From NCBI GenBank assembly GCA_029262455.1, contig JAJCZJ010000005.1, forward strand, positions 1 through 64,000: a DNA stretch of 64,000 bases. The letters are read 5' to 3'. The notes under the pieces were generated by a model, which ran no database searches, had not been told where the DNA came from, and saw nothing but the letters and a program-made list of their open reading frames with translations. The stretch's first letter is position 1. Each line of letters begins with the position of its first letter. The stretch comes from Deltaproteobacteria bacterium (GTDB lineage: Bacteria; Desulfobacterota; Binatia; HRBIN30; CADEER01). Shown piece after piece: positions 17,246-26,212 of the stretch. The position numbers were made by a program, and so were the translations under genes.

Positions 17246-17275
17246 TTGGGTAGCGCGCCCTAGGTGCGCTATAAC
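17246..17275 (+). promoter_or_regulatory. possible promoter of the DUF4197 gene
   Basis: TTGGGT and TATAAC are separated by 18 bases. The -10 element lies 64 bases before the ATG, upstream of the paired TTCGCGCGAAGA repeats. The -35 match is weak. Confidence 0.4.
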
Positions 17276-17296
17276 CGCCCAGGGTTAGCGCGAAAG

Positions 17297-17320
17297 TTCG
17301 CGCGAAGATTCGCGCGAAGA
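17297..17320. repeat. two tandem copies of a palindromic 12-mer in the DUF4197 leader
   Basis: TTCGCGCGAAGA occurs twice head to tail, so two TTCGCGCGAA palindromes lie one helical turn apart. A partial copy (GCGCGAAAG) precedes them. They are 20 to 43 bases before the start codon and downstream of a possible promoter, a good place for a repressor or leader structure. Confidence 0.6.
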
Positions 17321-17339
17321 AATCAACGACGGAGGCGGG

Positions 17340-18065
17340 ATGAAGAAGCGACGTTTTAAAGCGATCTGTGCACTGGTGATCGCAGGCACCGTGACATCCT
17401 GTGCCGACATCCAGTCGGTGCAAGACCTCACCGCAATCCTGGCCCAGGGAATGGCGTCGTCGTCCGACGGAAACATCGCGGCCGGACTCAAGGAAGCGCT
17501 ACGGGTCGGAACCGAGCGGACCATCGCTTCTACCTCCAGGACGGGTGGCTTCGAAAACAACCCCCTCATTCGCATCGCCTTGCCCAGCGAGCTCCAAACC
17601 ATGGCCAAGGGGCTTCGCTTGGTTGGAATGGGCTCACAAGTTGACGCGCTGGACAACGCCATGAATCAGGCCGCGGAAAAAGCTAGCGCCGAGGCAAAAC
17701 CCATTTTTTGGAACGCCATTACATCGATGACACTGACCGATGCTACCGGCATCCTACAAGGCGGAAATACGGCGGCGACGGACTATTTCAAGCGCCGTAC
17801 CAGCGCGTCGCTCGAGCAACGGTTCCGACCCGTGATCGAAACCAACATGCAACAGGTCGGCCTCTACCAAAACTACAAGACATTGCTTGACGCGTATTCG
17901 AACCTACCTCTGGTGAACGCGCCGTCTCTCGACCTCACCGAGCACGTCACCGACGCCACGTTAGGCGGCATTTTCAAAGTCCTCGGACAGGAAGAAACCC
18001 GAATTCGCCAAGATCCAGCCGCTCGGAGCACCGAATTGCTCAAAGAGGTTTTCGGCCGTCGATAG
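17340..18065 (+). CDS. DUF4197 family exported protein
   Basis: The 241-residue protein begins with a signal peptide (MKKRRFKAICALVIAG, then TSCAD, a likely lipidated Cys). The remainder matches the DUF4197 pattern: GLKEALRVGTERTI, LGRTGGF-like TSRTGGFENNPLIRIALP, a TDATGILQGGNTAATDYFKRRT block and a C-terminal TLGGIFKVLGQEETRIRQDP. GGAGGCGGG precedes the ATG. The family is widespread in Gram-negative bacteria and uncharacterised. The gene heads a rightward run that continues with the zinc ribbon, BtuF-like, CaiB and glycosyltransferase genes. Confidence 0.92.
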   Translation: MKKRRFKAICALVIAGTVTSCADIQSVQDLTAILAQGMASSSDGNIAAGLKEALRVGTERTIASTSRTGGFENNPLIRIALPSELQTMAKGLRLVGMGSQVDALDNAMNQAAEKASAEAKPIFWNAITSMTLTDATGILQGGNTAATDYFKRRTSASLEQRFRPVIETNMQQVGLYQNYKTLLDAYSNLPLVNAPSLDLTEHVTDATLGGIFKVLGQEETRIRQDPAARSTELLKEVFGRR

Positions 18066-18140
18066 AAGTCCATGAATCAAGCCGCCGGGCCGAGGTCTGG
18101 TAGAGACCGACGCCCTGCGCTAGTGCGGAGCGACAATTCC

Positions 18141-18338
18141 ATGAAACAGTTCGAACAAATGGAAGCGAGCCTTCTCTTCTGCCCAAAGTGCAAGGAGGCC
18201 ACCCCAGTGCGCAAAAGACTCCTGCTCGTTTTGAGCGAGGGTGAGAAGTTCGACTACGTCTGCAGCCATTGCGGTACAGTCTCCGGCGACAAAGTCGAAC
18301 GCAGCGCCCCCAACCAACTGACACCCTCGAGATTCTAG
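18141..18338 (+). CDS. small zinc-ribbon cytoplasmic protein
   Basis: A 65-residue protein: MKQFEQMEASLLFCPKCKE, then KRLLLVLSEGEKFDYVCSHCGTVSGDKVE. Two CxxC pairs form a zinc ribbon. Very similar small proteins are common in deltaproteobacteria and have no known function. The frame is open 23 codons upstream, but conservation starts at this ATG. The next gene starts one base after its stop. Confidence 0.82.
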   Translation: MKQFEQMEASLLFCPKCKEATPVRKRLLLVLSEGEKFDYVCSHCGTVSGDKVERSAPNQLTPSRF

Positions 18339-18339
18339 C

Positions 18340-19269
18340 TTGCCACTCAGAGTCGCATCGCTTTTACCGAGCGCCACTGAGATCGTCTGCGCGCTCGGAA
18401 TGTCCGAGTCGCTGGTCGGTATTTCGCACGAATGCGATTTTCCCGCCGAGATCAGCGATAGACCGATCCTGACCGAAGCCAAGATCGATGCGAGCGGTAC
18501 TTCCCGCGAAATCGACACGCAGGTGCGATCGTTGGTCGGCGACGGGCTGTCGGTCTACCGCATCCGCGAGGACGCACTGCGGGAAGCTGCCCCCGACGTC
18601 ATCATCACCCAGGATCAATGTGAGGTCTGTGCCGTATCCACCGCCGACGTGCAGTCGAGTGCCGAGCGCCTCCTGGGCAAGAGCACTGAGATTGTATCGC
18701 TGAGCCCGAATACCATGGAGAGCGTGCTGCAATCCTTCGCAACCGTCGCGACGGCTCTCGGCCAAACCGCAGCCGGTAGTGACTTGGTCTCCCACTCACG
18801 TGACCGGCTCGAAGCGATCTCCACCGGAACCAAGCGATCGCGGAGCAAACCCCGCGTCGCGTGCATTGAGTGGCTCGATCCGCCGATGGTGGCCGGCAAC
18901 TGGATTCCCGAGATGGTGACCTTATGCGGCGGCGTCTACGAGCAAGCTGCTCCCGGAGAGCACAGCAAGACCATCGACTGGCAAGATGTGCTCGACTACG
19001 CACCGGACGTCGTGCTGCTCATGCCGTGCGGATTCAAGCTCGAGCAAACCAAGCGCGAGATCCCTGGGCTGCGTGAAAATGCATTGTGGCAGCAACTACC
19101 GGCGGTCAAGAACAACCGAGTCTATGCCGTCGACGGCAACGCCTACCTCAATCGCCCCGGACCTCGCATCATCGATAGCGCCGAACTGATCGCCGGACTC
19201 GTACAGCCCGACCTGTTCGCAACTCTGATCCCGCCCGGTAGCTACGAGCCCTGCTCAGCGCGCATCTAA
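18340..19269 (+). CDS. cobalamin-binding-protein-like (BtuF fold) protein without signal peptide
   Basis: This 309-residue protein has the fold of periplasmic cobalamin/siderophore-binding proteins (RVASLLPSATEIVCALG at the start, VAGNWIPEMVTLCGG mid-way, VYAVDGNAYLNRPGPR near the end). It lacks any signal peptide, starting directly with the first beta strand from a TTG. It also has ITQDQCEVCAVS, a CxxC that such signal-less members share. No btuC or btuD permease genes are near. It is likely a cytoplasmic ligand-binding protein; cobalamin or heme binding is a guess. It abuts the zinc-ribbon gene. Confidence 0.85.
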   Translation: MPLRVASLLPSATEIVCALGMSESLVGISHECDFPAEISDRPILTEAKIDASGTSREIDTQVRSLVGDGLSVYRIREDALREAAPDVIITQDQCEVCAVSTADVQSSAERLLGKSTEIVSLSPNTMESVLQSFATVATALGQTAAGSDLVSHSRDRLEAISTGTKRSRSKPRVACIEWLDPPMVAGNWIPEMVTLCGGVYEQAAPGEHSKTIDWQDVLDYAPDVVLLMPCGFKLEQTKREIPGLRENALWQQLPAVKNNRVYAVDGNAYLNRPGPRIIDSAELIAGLVQPDLFATLIPPGSYEPCSARI

Positions 19270-19286
19270 CCAAGGAAGATGCCCAA

Positions 19287-20495
19287 GTGACAACGCTTCC
19301 GCTGAAAGGCCTTCAAGTCATCGATCTGGGGTTTTGGATCGCTGGGCCCGCCACCGCAGGGATTCTGGCCGACTGGGGTGCTGACGTCATCAAGGTCGAG
19401 CCGCCGGAGGGCGACCCATTTCGCGGCGTTTTCCTTTCCGGCGCAGCGAAACAAGTACCGTTCAATCCCCCTTTCGAACTCGACAACCGCGGCAAGCGAA
19501 GCATTGGGCTCAACGTGCTCCACGACGAAGGCAAGGCCGCGCTCGAGAAGCTGATCCGGAAATCGGATGTACTCATCACCAATCTACGCGAGAGTGCGCT
19601 GCAACGCGCCGGGATCGACTGGGAAGAGGTCCACCGCCTAAACCCACGCCTCGTCTACTGCCATGTCAGCGGCTACGGCAGAGCCGGCAAAGACATGGAC
19701 CGTCCGGCCTACGATGTTGGAGCCCTATGGGCGCGGGGAGCGGTTGCCATGTCGCTGGTTCCGCCCGGCACCGATCCCCCGCAGCCGCGCGGCGGTATCG
19801 GCGACCACGTCACCGCGTTGGGTGCCGCAGGCGCGGTCTGTGCGGCGCTCGTTGGACGTCAGACGACAGGTGAAGGCCAGCTGGTCAGCACCTCGCTGCT
19901 ACGCAATGGATTGTACATGCTCGGCTGGGACGTCAATACGCGGCTGCGCTTCGGTCGGTCGGAACCTCCTTTTGAGCGCAAACGGGCGCCAAACCCGATC
20001 ATCAATTGTTATCGTTGCGCGGACGACCGCTGGCTGTGGCTACTCGGTCTACAAGGCGACCGCCATTGGCCCGATCTGGTCGCGGCAGTACAACGCCCCG
20101 ACCTTCTGAGTGATTGCCGCTTCGCCGATCTAAAAAGCCGCACCAAGAACAGCATGGAATGTGTCAACGAGCTCGACGACATCTTTGCTACCCATCCCCT
20201 GGAGCACTGGGAAGCGGCGTTAGACGGCTCCGGCATGTGGTGGGCCCCGGTCCAGAATCTGGTCCAAGTCGTCGACGAGGATGAGCAAGTTCGCGCCGCC
20301 GGTGCATTCGTAAGAACCCCCGTCGCTGACGGCGAGGCCGAGATGCTGGCAACACCGGTCGACTTCGGTGGGGAAGTCCCGATCCCGGCATCGATGGCAC
20401 CGGAGTTCGGCCAGCATACCGAAGAAATTCTGCTCGAGCTGGGTTACGACTGGCCCGCAATCGCCGCACTGCGCGACAAGGGCGCGATTACATAG
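19287..20495 (+). CDS. CaiB/BaiF family (class III) CoA transferase
   Basis: The 402-residue enzyme moves CoA between carboxylic acids through an aspartyl-CoA intermediate. It begins LPLKGLQVIDLGFWIAGPAT, shows GADVIKVEPPEGDPFR and NRGKRSIGLNV, and has the likely catalytic Asp in RPAYDVGALWARG. The GTG start has AAGGAAG upstream. It follows the BtuF-like gene by 17 bases and precedes the glycosyltransferase by 9. Donor and acceptor are not identifiable, but acyl-CoA genes lie at 28-34 kb. Confidence 0.93.
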   Translation: MTTLPLKGLQVIDLGFWIAGPATAGILADWGADVIKVEPPEGDPFRGVFLSGAAKQVPFNPPFELDNRGKRSIGLNVLHDEGKAALEKLIRKSDVLITNLRESALQRAGIDWEEVHRLNPRLVYCHVSGYGRAGKDMDRPAYDVGALWARGAVAMSLVPPGTDPPQPRGGIGDHVTALGAAGAVCAALVGRQTTGEGQLVSTSLLRNGLYMLGWDVNTRLRFGRSEPPFERKRAPNPIINCYRCADDRWLWLLGLQGDRHWPDLVAAVQRPDLLSDCRFADLKSRTKNSMECVNELDDIFATHPLEHWEAALDGSGMWWAPVQNLVQVVDEDEQVRAAGAFVRTPVADGEAEMLATPVDFGGEVPIPASMAPEFGQHTEEILLELGYDWPAIAALRDKGAIT

Positions 20496-20504
20496 CTCCG
20501 CACA

Positions 20505-22709
20505 ATGCGAGAGGTCCTCGTATCGCTAGCTTCACTCGTTCTCGGCCTCGCAGGCGTCGAGCGCTGCATGGCAGGAAAGTTACAGGCCGGCCTTGGGCTA
20601 CTTCTAGCGTCGGCGGCGGTTTTTCACCTTCTCCTTCGCCCAGCATCCGAAAGCACGGCCGCATCGAACGACACAGATCGTAGCCAGTGGATCGAGATTG
20701 GGCTGGTCGCTGCGCTTCTGGTTTTTTTCCGCTTCTTTCGCATGGTCCCGCCTGGAATGTGGGGCGACGACGCGATCAACGGCCTGCTCGCTTTCGATAT
20801 CATCGACGGCGAGATCCATTCGCCGTTCGAGCTCGTCAAACATTCGCACAGCTACTTTCACGCGATCAGCAACTACCTGATCGCCGCATCCTTCGAAGTC
20901 TTCGGCGCATCTCTGGGATCGCTCCGCCTTCCCGGCGTACTCCTGGGTTGCGTCGCCGGGCTCGGCGTCTACGGCATTGCCCGCCAGCTCTTCGGCCCCG
21001 CAGTCGCGGTGATCGCCGGGATCCTAATCGCATCCGCACCGTCGCAAATCGCCCACGCCAAAACTCTTGTTCAGATCATCTTCGGTACAACACTCTTGAT
21101 CATCGCCGTCTATCTATTCGTGCGCGGAACCCGGCGACAACAATCAAAGTGGATCGTCCTATCCGCGGTTCCGCTGGCGCTCACCATCTATACCTACCAC
21201 TCGGCGAAAATAGCTCCGTTGATCATGGCCCCACTGCTTCTCGCCGACCTCCGCCGGCGCGGGGGTTTCAAGCGCACCGCTCTCTTCGCTGGGCTTTTCT
21301 TGATTTGCCTAGCTCCAGCAATCCACTCGTATTGGCACCAGCCTGAGGCACTCACCGGTCGGATTCGAGCCGTATCCGCGCTCGAATCTGCGGACAACAA
21401 AGTAGGACTGAGCAAATCCATCTTGCCAACCCTCGGAATCTTTCATTTCCGACAAGGGCCTGTGCGCTATCATTGGTTCGGTCCAGGGCACGACCCAGCG
21501 CTCACTTGGATCGCCGCAGCGTTCGTTCTGAGTGGTATGATCGAAAGCTTGCGACGCTTGCGCCAACCAGCTCACCAGCTGCTGTTGCTTTGGTTTGTCG
21601 TCGGAATGATTCCCGCCTTGTTTTCGAGTGAAGCGCCGCGTGCATATCGCGCTTTCCTGGCCACACCGCCCCTCTACATTTGGGCAGCGATGCCACTGGC
21701 CGTGATGTGGACCACCGCACAAGTTGGGGGACTGCGCCTGGCATTGCGCGGTATCGTTGTCGCCGCACTTTGTGGGACATTGGTCTACGACTACAACTAC
21801 TACTTCCACCGCGCCTATACATTTCCGGCCAGTCGATGGTTGCTCGGCGAACGTATCGTCGAACTCGCCCGCATCGTGCGAGACGCGGGCGACGGTTGGA
21901 CCGGATACAATATGACTCCGACCTTCAACTCTGACTACGAAAGCCTACGCTTGCTCGGTCGCATGTGGAACCTCGAATTACACGACACACCGAGCATGCA
22001 CGCGGCTCTGAACCTAGCCACTCTACCCAAAAAAGGTGCGATCTTTCTTTCCGCACCCGGCAGCCACGTGGCGATCAAAGCACTCGCTCAAACCTTTACC
22101 GACACCCGGCTCGAGCGCCGCTGGGACCCAGAACCCCAGATGTGGTGGGGCGGCGCATTCTGGCCATTCGAGAAAGAAGAGAAGAGACACGAGCCGGTCA
22201 TCGCAGCGACTCACGTCCCGCGAAAGAGTCTTGAAGAGCAAAGGAGATCGCCGGCCGCTCTACCTGTGCAAGTTCGGTGTTACGACGGCGAGGAAATCCG
22301 CGAATGGCGCGAGCTATTTCCCTTTTACGGATTCTGGCCCGACACCTTCACTAAGGCGTCTACGTGCCACTGGAGCGCCGGGCTCCGGGTTCCGGAAAAG
22401 GGGCGACGAACCTTGCACATCGAATCGAAACCAGCCGTCCGCGTCATGTTAAACGGGCGTAAGTTTGACCTCCGTCGCCCTCTCCCCCCGGGAGACCACG
22501 CGATTGCCTTCGCGACAAGCAAACCACGCAAACGAATTGTTCTTCGTGTTCGCTGGAAGAACGAGCACGGTCACTGGGAGATCATTCCGCCAGCCGCTTG
22601 GCTCCCCAGGTCGGAACTCGCAAATCGAACCGGCGCAAACGGTCCGCATCCCCGCCCATTTCAGCGGCCCATAGCTCCCAACAAGGGTGGCAAGAAGGCC
22701 CGCCCCTGA
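20505..22709 (+). CDS. GT39/ArnT-like membrane glycosyltransferase
   Basis: This 734-residue protein has about twelve hydrophobic helices in its first 450 residues and a soluble C-terminal domain. The first outer loop has WGDDAINGLLAFDI, the acidic pair expected of dolichyl-phosphate-mannose-type glycosyltransferases, followed by KHSHSYFHAISNYLIAASF. Such enzymes use a polyprenyl-phosphate sugar to modify lipid or protein in the periplasm. The soluble tail (residues 470-734) may bind the acceptor. Its last 49 bases overlap the convergent GST gene. Confidence 0.87.
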   Translation: MREVLVSLASLVLGLAGVERCMAGKLQAGLGLLLASAAVFHLLLRPASESTAASNDTDRSQWIEIGLVAALLVFFRFFRMVPPGMWGDDAINGLLAFDIIDGEIHSPFELVKHSHSYFHAISNYLIAASFEVFGASLGSLRLPGVLLGCVAGLGVYGIARQLFGPAVAVIAGILIASAPSQIAHAKTLVQIIFGTTLLIIAVYLFVRGTRRQQSKWIVLSAVPLALTIYTYHSAKIAPLIMAPLLLADLRRRGGFKRTALFAGLFLICLAPAIHSYWHQPEALTGRIRAVSALESADNKVGLSKSILPTLGIFHFRQGPVRYHWFGPGHDPALTWIAAAFVLSGMIESLRRLRQPAHQLLLLWFVVGMIPALFSSEAPRAYRAFLATPPLYIWAAMPLAVMWTTAQVGGLRLALRGIVVAALCGTLVYDYNYYFHRAYTFPASRWLLGERIVELARIVRDAGDGWTGYNMTPTFNSDYESLRLLGRMWNLELHDTPSMHAALNLATLPKKGAIFLSAPGSHVAIKALAQTFTDTRLERRWDPEPQMWWGGAFWPFEKEEKRHEPVIAATHVPRKSLEEQRRSPAALPVQVRCYDGEEIREWRELFPFYGFWPDTFTKASTCHWSAGLRVPEKGRRTLHIESKPAVRVMLNGRKFDLRRPLPPGDHAIAFATSKPRKRIVLRVRWKNEHGHWEIIPPAAWLPRSELANRTGANGPHPRPFQRPIAPNKGGKKARP

Positions 22710-23449
22710 TCCAACTCCTCCAACAACCACGATCCCAGACCGACTTTGATCAGGCCTTCGATTCGCACATCGCGCCAATGCAGATAGTCGTTGTCAAAGA
22801 TCGGATCCTCGAGCGTCCGGCTCGCTTCCAGCCCGGCCATGGCGTCTGCCAGATCTCGTTGGACGGACGGACGCTGGTTCATCCGATCTAGCCAAGCGAC
22901 GAGCTTCGCGTGTTCCGGCGCGATCGGATATCCGCCGAACAGCATCACCGTTAGATGCGGAAGAATCGTCGCTTCCGCCAACGAGAATGCATCGCCGGCA
23001 AAAAACTCGCGATCGCCCAACTCACGCGCCAAAAACGCATATGTCCCCTCCACCAATCGCAACGCTGATTCCTCCAGTGCCGGAAACTTCTCGAGCACAT
23101 CAGGACGAGCGATTTTGATCAAAAAGACCACGATGCCAGCCATGTCGATATCGCTGTCCGCAATTTTTTCCAGCCGCCGGCACCGCGCCCGCTCCGCAGC
23201 TTCGGCGGGCAGCAGCGGAATCTCGGGGTAGCGATCCTCGAGATACGCACAGATCACCGCAGAGTCGTAGATCACCGTCCCATCATCGACCAGCGACGGA
23301 ACTTCACCACGAGGACTCACGGCGAGCAACTGGTCGCGTTGCTTCTTGGTCAGGATCTCGTGTTTCTCGAACTCCAGCCCTTTCTCGTACAAGGCCAGTC
23401 GCACCTTGCGAGCATATGGACTCAACGGATTATCGTACAGTTTGAGCAT
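22661..23449 (-). CDS. glutathione S-transferase family protein
   Basis: A 262-residue GST: N-terminal thioredoxin-like domain (MLKLYDNPLSPYARKVRLAL, GEVPSLVDDGTVIYDSAVIC with the cis-Pro and Ser-Ala glutathione site) and an all-helical C-terminal domain (GDREFFAGDAFSLAEATILPHL). A further 60-residue tail continues past the usual end. It overlaps the glycosyltransferase gene tail to tail and is divergent from a MocR-type regulator, which may control it. Confidence 0.9.
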   Translation of the reverse strand: MLKLYDNPLSPYARKVRLALYEKGLEFEKHEILTKKQRDQLLAVSPRGEVPSLVDDGTVIYDSAVICAYLEDRYPEIPLLPAEAAERARCRRLEKIADSDIDMAGIVVFLIKIARPDVLEKFPALEESALRLVEGTYAFLARELGDREFFAGDAFSLAEATILPHLTVMLFGGYPIAPEHAKLVAWLDRMNQRPSVQRDLADAMAGLEASRTLEDPIFDNDYLHWRDVRIEGLIKVGLGSWLLEELDQGRAFLPPLLGAMGR

Positions 23450-23676
23450 CTCGTATTCCTCCAGATTGGGCCCTGCCTACGGCACATCGGGTTTGAGCAG
23501 TTTCTTGCTTATCGGTCCACGCCGCATTGTTCGAGCGTCGCCGCAGGGGGTCCAGGACGCCGTCTCGGCGCAATCGTCGACGAACCCTGGCTGGGGAAGG
23601 AGGATTCCTGGCAGGCAATTGGCTGCTGTCGGGAACCGCTGCCGGCGCAGAATGGTTTCTTTCCAGGGAATTTCTC

Positions 23677-23717
23677 CGGTACTTGAAAAAGGCCGGTTCT
23701 TCTCTAGTCTACGGTAC
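23677..23717 (+). promoter_or_regulatory. promoter with repeated CGGTAC boxes upstream of the MocR gene
   Basis: TTGAAA (23683-23688) and TAGTCT (23705-23710) are 16 bases apart. The -35 element is embedded in CGGTACTTG, and CGGTACCACTTG follows the -10 element, so two CGGTAC boxes lie 35 bases apart around the promoter. MocR regulators often bind direct repeats near their own and a divergent promoter, so autoregulation is plausible. Confidence 0.45.
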
Positions 23718-23733
23718 CACTTGGATTTCTCCG

Positions 23734-25263
23734 ATGTGGACTCTCGACGGCGAAGGCCCCCTCTACCAGCAAGTCTATCGGGCGGTGCGACGCGCCATCC
23801 TCAATACCGATCTCGCGCCGGGCACCCGCGTGCCGTCGACACGCGCCTTCGCCAGTGACCTCGGGGTGTCGCGCAACACCGTGATCCTTGCCTACGACCA
23901 ACTCCTCTCCGAGGGATACATCGCCACACGCGAGGGCTCGGGCACGTTCGTCGCCACCGACCTCCCAGAAGATCTGACCGAAGCGATCCGTTCGGATCGC
24001 GGCGACGCCCAAAGCGACGATATCTTCACACCGCGCCTGTCCGCCTACGCACGGCGGTTCAGGAATTTGACCAACGGTCGTCAGCTCTCGTGGCAGTCAC
24101 ACGAACCGATGCACCGCTTCGACTTTCGCTATGGTCGGCCAAACTTCTTCGATTTCCCGCACGACACATGGTGCCGCGTCCTCGGCAGGCGAGCGCGGCG
24201 AGCGTCCATCCATCAGCTGGACTACGGCCCACCAAATGGTCGAGAGGAACTACGTTCGGCGATCTCCGAATATCTCTGGCGCAGCCGAGGCGTGGTCTGT
24301 ACCCCCGAGCAGGTAATCATCGTCAACGGCTCGCAGCAGGCCCTCGATCTCGCAGCCCGTACACTCGTAGACCCCGGCCAACGGGTCGTAATCGAAGAGC
24401 CGCACTATCCCGGCGCGCGAATCGCTTTCGAAACAGCAGGCGCCGAGATCGTTGCCGGCAACGTAGACGAGGAAGGACTGCAGGTCGCAACGTTGCCTAC
24501 CGACGACTCTATCCGACTCGCGTACGTTACACCCGCGCACCAGTTCCCAACCGGAGCCAGCATGCCGATCCAGCGACGCGTCGAAGTGTTGGCGTGGGCC
24601 GAAAAGTGTGGAGCACTGATTTTTGAGGACGACTACGACAGCGAGTTTCGATACACCGGCCGTCCCGTCGAAGCGCTACAAGGACTCGATCGCGCTGGCC
24701 GCGTCATCTACGCCGGGACGTTTTCGAAATTGATGTTCCCCGCCTTGCGGCTCGGCTACATGGTGCTGCCAGCAGCCCTCGTCCAGCCGATGACGGCGGC
24801 GAAAGCTGCAACCGACACAGGCTGCCCATCGCTCGAGCAATTGGCACTCGCAGACTTCATGAAAGAAGGACACTTCGATCGCCACCTTCGTCGCAGCCGC
24901 ACCCGGAACGCACGACGGCGCGAAGCCTTGTTGAGCGCATTGCAGGAGCACCTCGGCGACCAAGTAGAAATCGGCGGTGTCAACGCTGGCCTTCATATTC
25001 TCGCCTGGCTCCGCGGCTTCGCGACCCGGCGCCTACCCGCACTCAGGAGACGGGCCGCCGAGCGCGGCGTCGGCATCTATCCAGTGACTCCATACTATCG
25101 CCAGCCACCGAAGAAAGCCGGACTTCTCTTGGGCTTCGCATCGCTGCAGGAAAAGGAGATCCAACAAGGGATCGCCCGGCTGGCAGAGATCATCAAACAA
25201 CCGCCGCCAAACCCGAAGCCCGCCGAATCCGGCAAGCCTAGCGATCTCGGCCAGGCTGATTGA
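23734..25263 (+). CDS. MocR/PdxR-like transcriptional regulator (GntR wHTH plus class I aminotransferase domain)
   Basis: The 509-residue protein has an N-terminal GntR winged helix (LYQQVYRAVRRAIL ... ASDLGVSRNTVILAYDQLLSEGYI) and, after a linker, a fold-type I aminotransferase domain. PLP-binding positions are visible in GSQQALDLAARTL, FEDDYDSEFRY and the Lys of YAGTFSKLMFPALRLGY. MocR proteins sense PLP and amino-type ligands and usually activate a divergent gene. Here that is a GST gene. The ATG at 23734 starts the winged helix; the frame is open upstream without family similarity. The 3' end overlaps the convergent VOC gene by 26 bases. Confidence 0.93.
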   Translation: MWTLDGEGPLYQQVYRAVRRAILNTDLAPGTRVPSTRAFASDLGVSRNTVILAYDQLLSEGYIATREGSGTFVATDLPEDLTEAIRSDRGDAQSDDIFTPRLSAYARRFRNLTNGRQLSWQSHEPMHRFDFRYGRPNFFDFPHDTWCRVLGRRARRASIHQLDYGPPNGREELRSAISEYLWRSRGVVCTPEQVIIVNGSQQALDLAARTLVDPGQRVVIEEPHYPGARIAFETAGAEIVAGNVDEEGLQVATLPTDDSIRLAYVTPAHQFPTGASMPIQRRVEVLAWAEKCGALIFEDDYDSEFRYTGRPVEALQGLDRAGRVIYAGTFSKLMFPALRLGYMVLPAALVQPMTAAKAATDTGCPSLEQLALADFMKEGHFDRHLRRSRTRNARRREALLSALQEHLGDQVEIGGVNAGLHILAWLRGFATRRLPALRRRAAERGVGIYPVTPYYRQPPKKAGLLLGFASLQEKEIQQGIARLAEIIKQPPPNPKPAESGKPSDLGQAD

Positions 25264-25600
25264 GCTCGATCATGTTGCCGGCCGGGTCGTGCAAGAAAAC
25301 TTGCCGGCCAGCGCCCGGGATATCCAAAATATCGCTGACTTCGATCCCACTTTCCCGCAACTGCTTTTGGGAGGATTCGATATCACGCACATGCAGTGCG
25401 AAATGTTGCCCCTTGGGCGCGATATGGTCCTCAACCTGGATCAGGTGAATCTGCTGTCCTCCACAATCGAGCCACAGCCCCGGAAATCCGAAGTCGGGCC
25501 GCGCCAGCTTCGCCATGCGAAGGACACCGACGTAGAACGATTCCGCGCGACCGACGTCGTCGACATTGATCGACACGTGGTGAACACCCTTCCATTCCAT
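25238..25600 (-). CDS. glyoxalase/VOC superfamily protein
   Basis: The 120-residue single VOC domain has the metal-ligand pattern His in GVHHVSINVDDV, His in GQHFALHVRDI and Glu in GNMIELNQP. It could be a lyase, epimerase or dioxygenase; dimerisation of the half-module would complete the sites. The start is placed at ATG 25600, giving the normal MEWKGVHHVSIN; an upstream ATG would add twelve residues. Confidence 0.88.
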   Translation of the reverse strand: MEWKGVHHVSINVDDVGRAESFYVGVLRMAKLARPDFGFPGLWLDCGGQQIHLIQVEDHIAPKGQHFALHVRDIESSQKQLRESGIEVSDILDIPGAGRQVFLHDPAGNMIELNQPGRDR

Positions 25601-25660
25601 GTCGGCAATTAACGTCGACCAGCAAAGAAAATGCAAGCCGCGAGTTGGTAGTCTGGACGG

Positions 25661-26131
25661 TCAACCATCGTTCAGATCCGAACGAAAATCCGGGTGTTCG
25701 GAGAGCCACTGGGCCGCGCCGCGCATCGACTCTTCGTTCTTCTGATTAATGAACTTGTAGATGCGTGCTTCGAACCATCGCAAGATCGGCTTATTGATCT
25801 CGAACGACTCGCGAAAAGTAAGCCGCGTTTGATTCGGACCGATCGACGCGAGGTCCACCGATCCCGTCAACCCGCCGCGCAGCATGATGTACTCGTAACC
25901 CCGGTTCGGACGAACATTCTTGACCAACTCAAACGACTCACCGCGGCGACCGAACGGCATGGGATACTCGACCCGACGAACCAACCCATTCCCGTCCGCA
26001 TCACCCGGATAGACGACCTCAACCTCGAGCACAGCCGGTGCGTATTCCTTCCAGAGATCGTAACTCTGAAACAGTGCCCAAAGCCGCGCCGCCGAATACG
26101 GAAGCTCGATCGAGTACTCGTGATGTTGCAT
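25661..26131 (-). CDS. SRPBCC (START-like) family protein
   Basis: This 156-residue protein begins MQHHEYSIELPYSAARLWALF, a standard SRPBCC opening in which the first helix caps a hydrophobic cavity, and continues with a helix-grip beta sheet (GSVDLASIGPNQTRLTFRESFEI) and the long C-terminal helix (WFEARIYKFINQKNEESMRG). Such proteins bind lipids, polyketides or steroids. The ligand is unknown. The frame continues upstream without family similarity. A strong hairpin lies in its leader region (26213-26240). Confidence 0.85.
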   Translation of the reverse strand: MQHHEYSIELPYSAARLWALFQSYDLWKEYAPAVLEVEVVYPGDADGNGLVRRVEYPMPFGRRGESFELVKNVRPNRGYEYIMLRGGLTGSVDLASIGPNQTRLTFRESFEINKPILRWFEARIYKFINQKNEESMRGAAQWLSEHPDFRSDLNDG

Positions 26132-26212
26132 CGCCAACACGCAGGCTACCCAACAAAAACGGGAGCCCGCAAGGGCAAGACCAAGCGTCGTGGTCACGGC
26201 AAGAAAAAGAGC

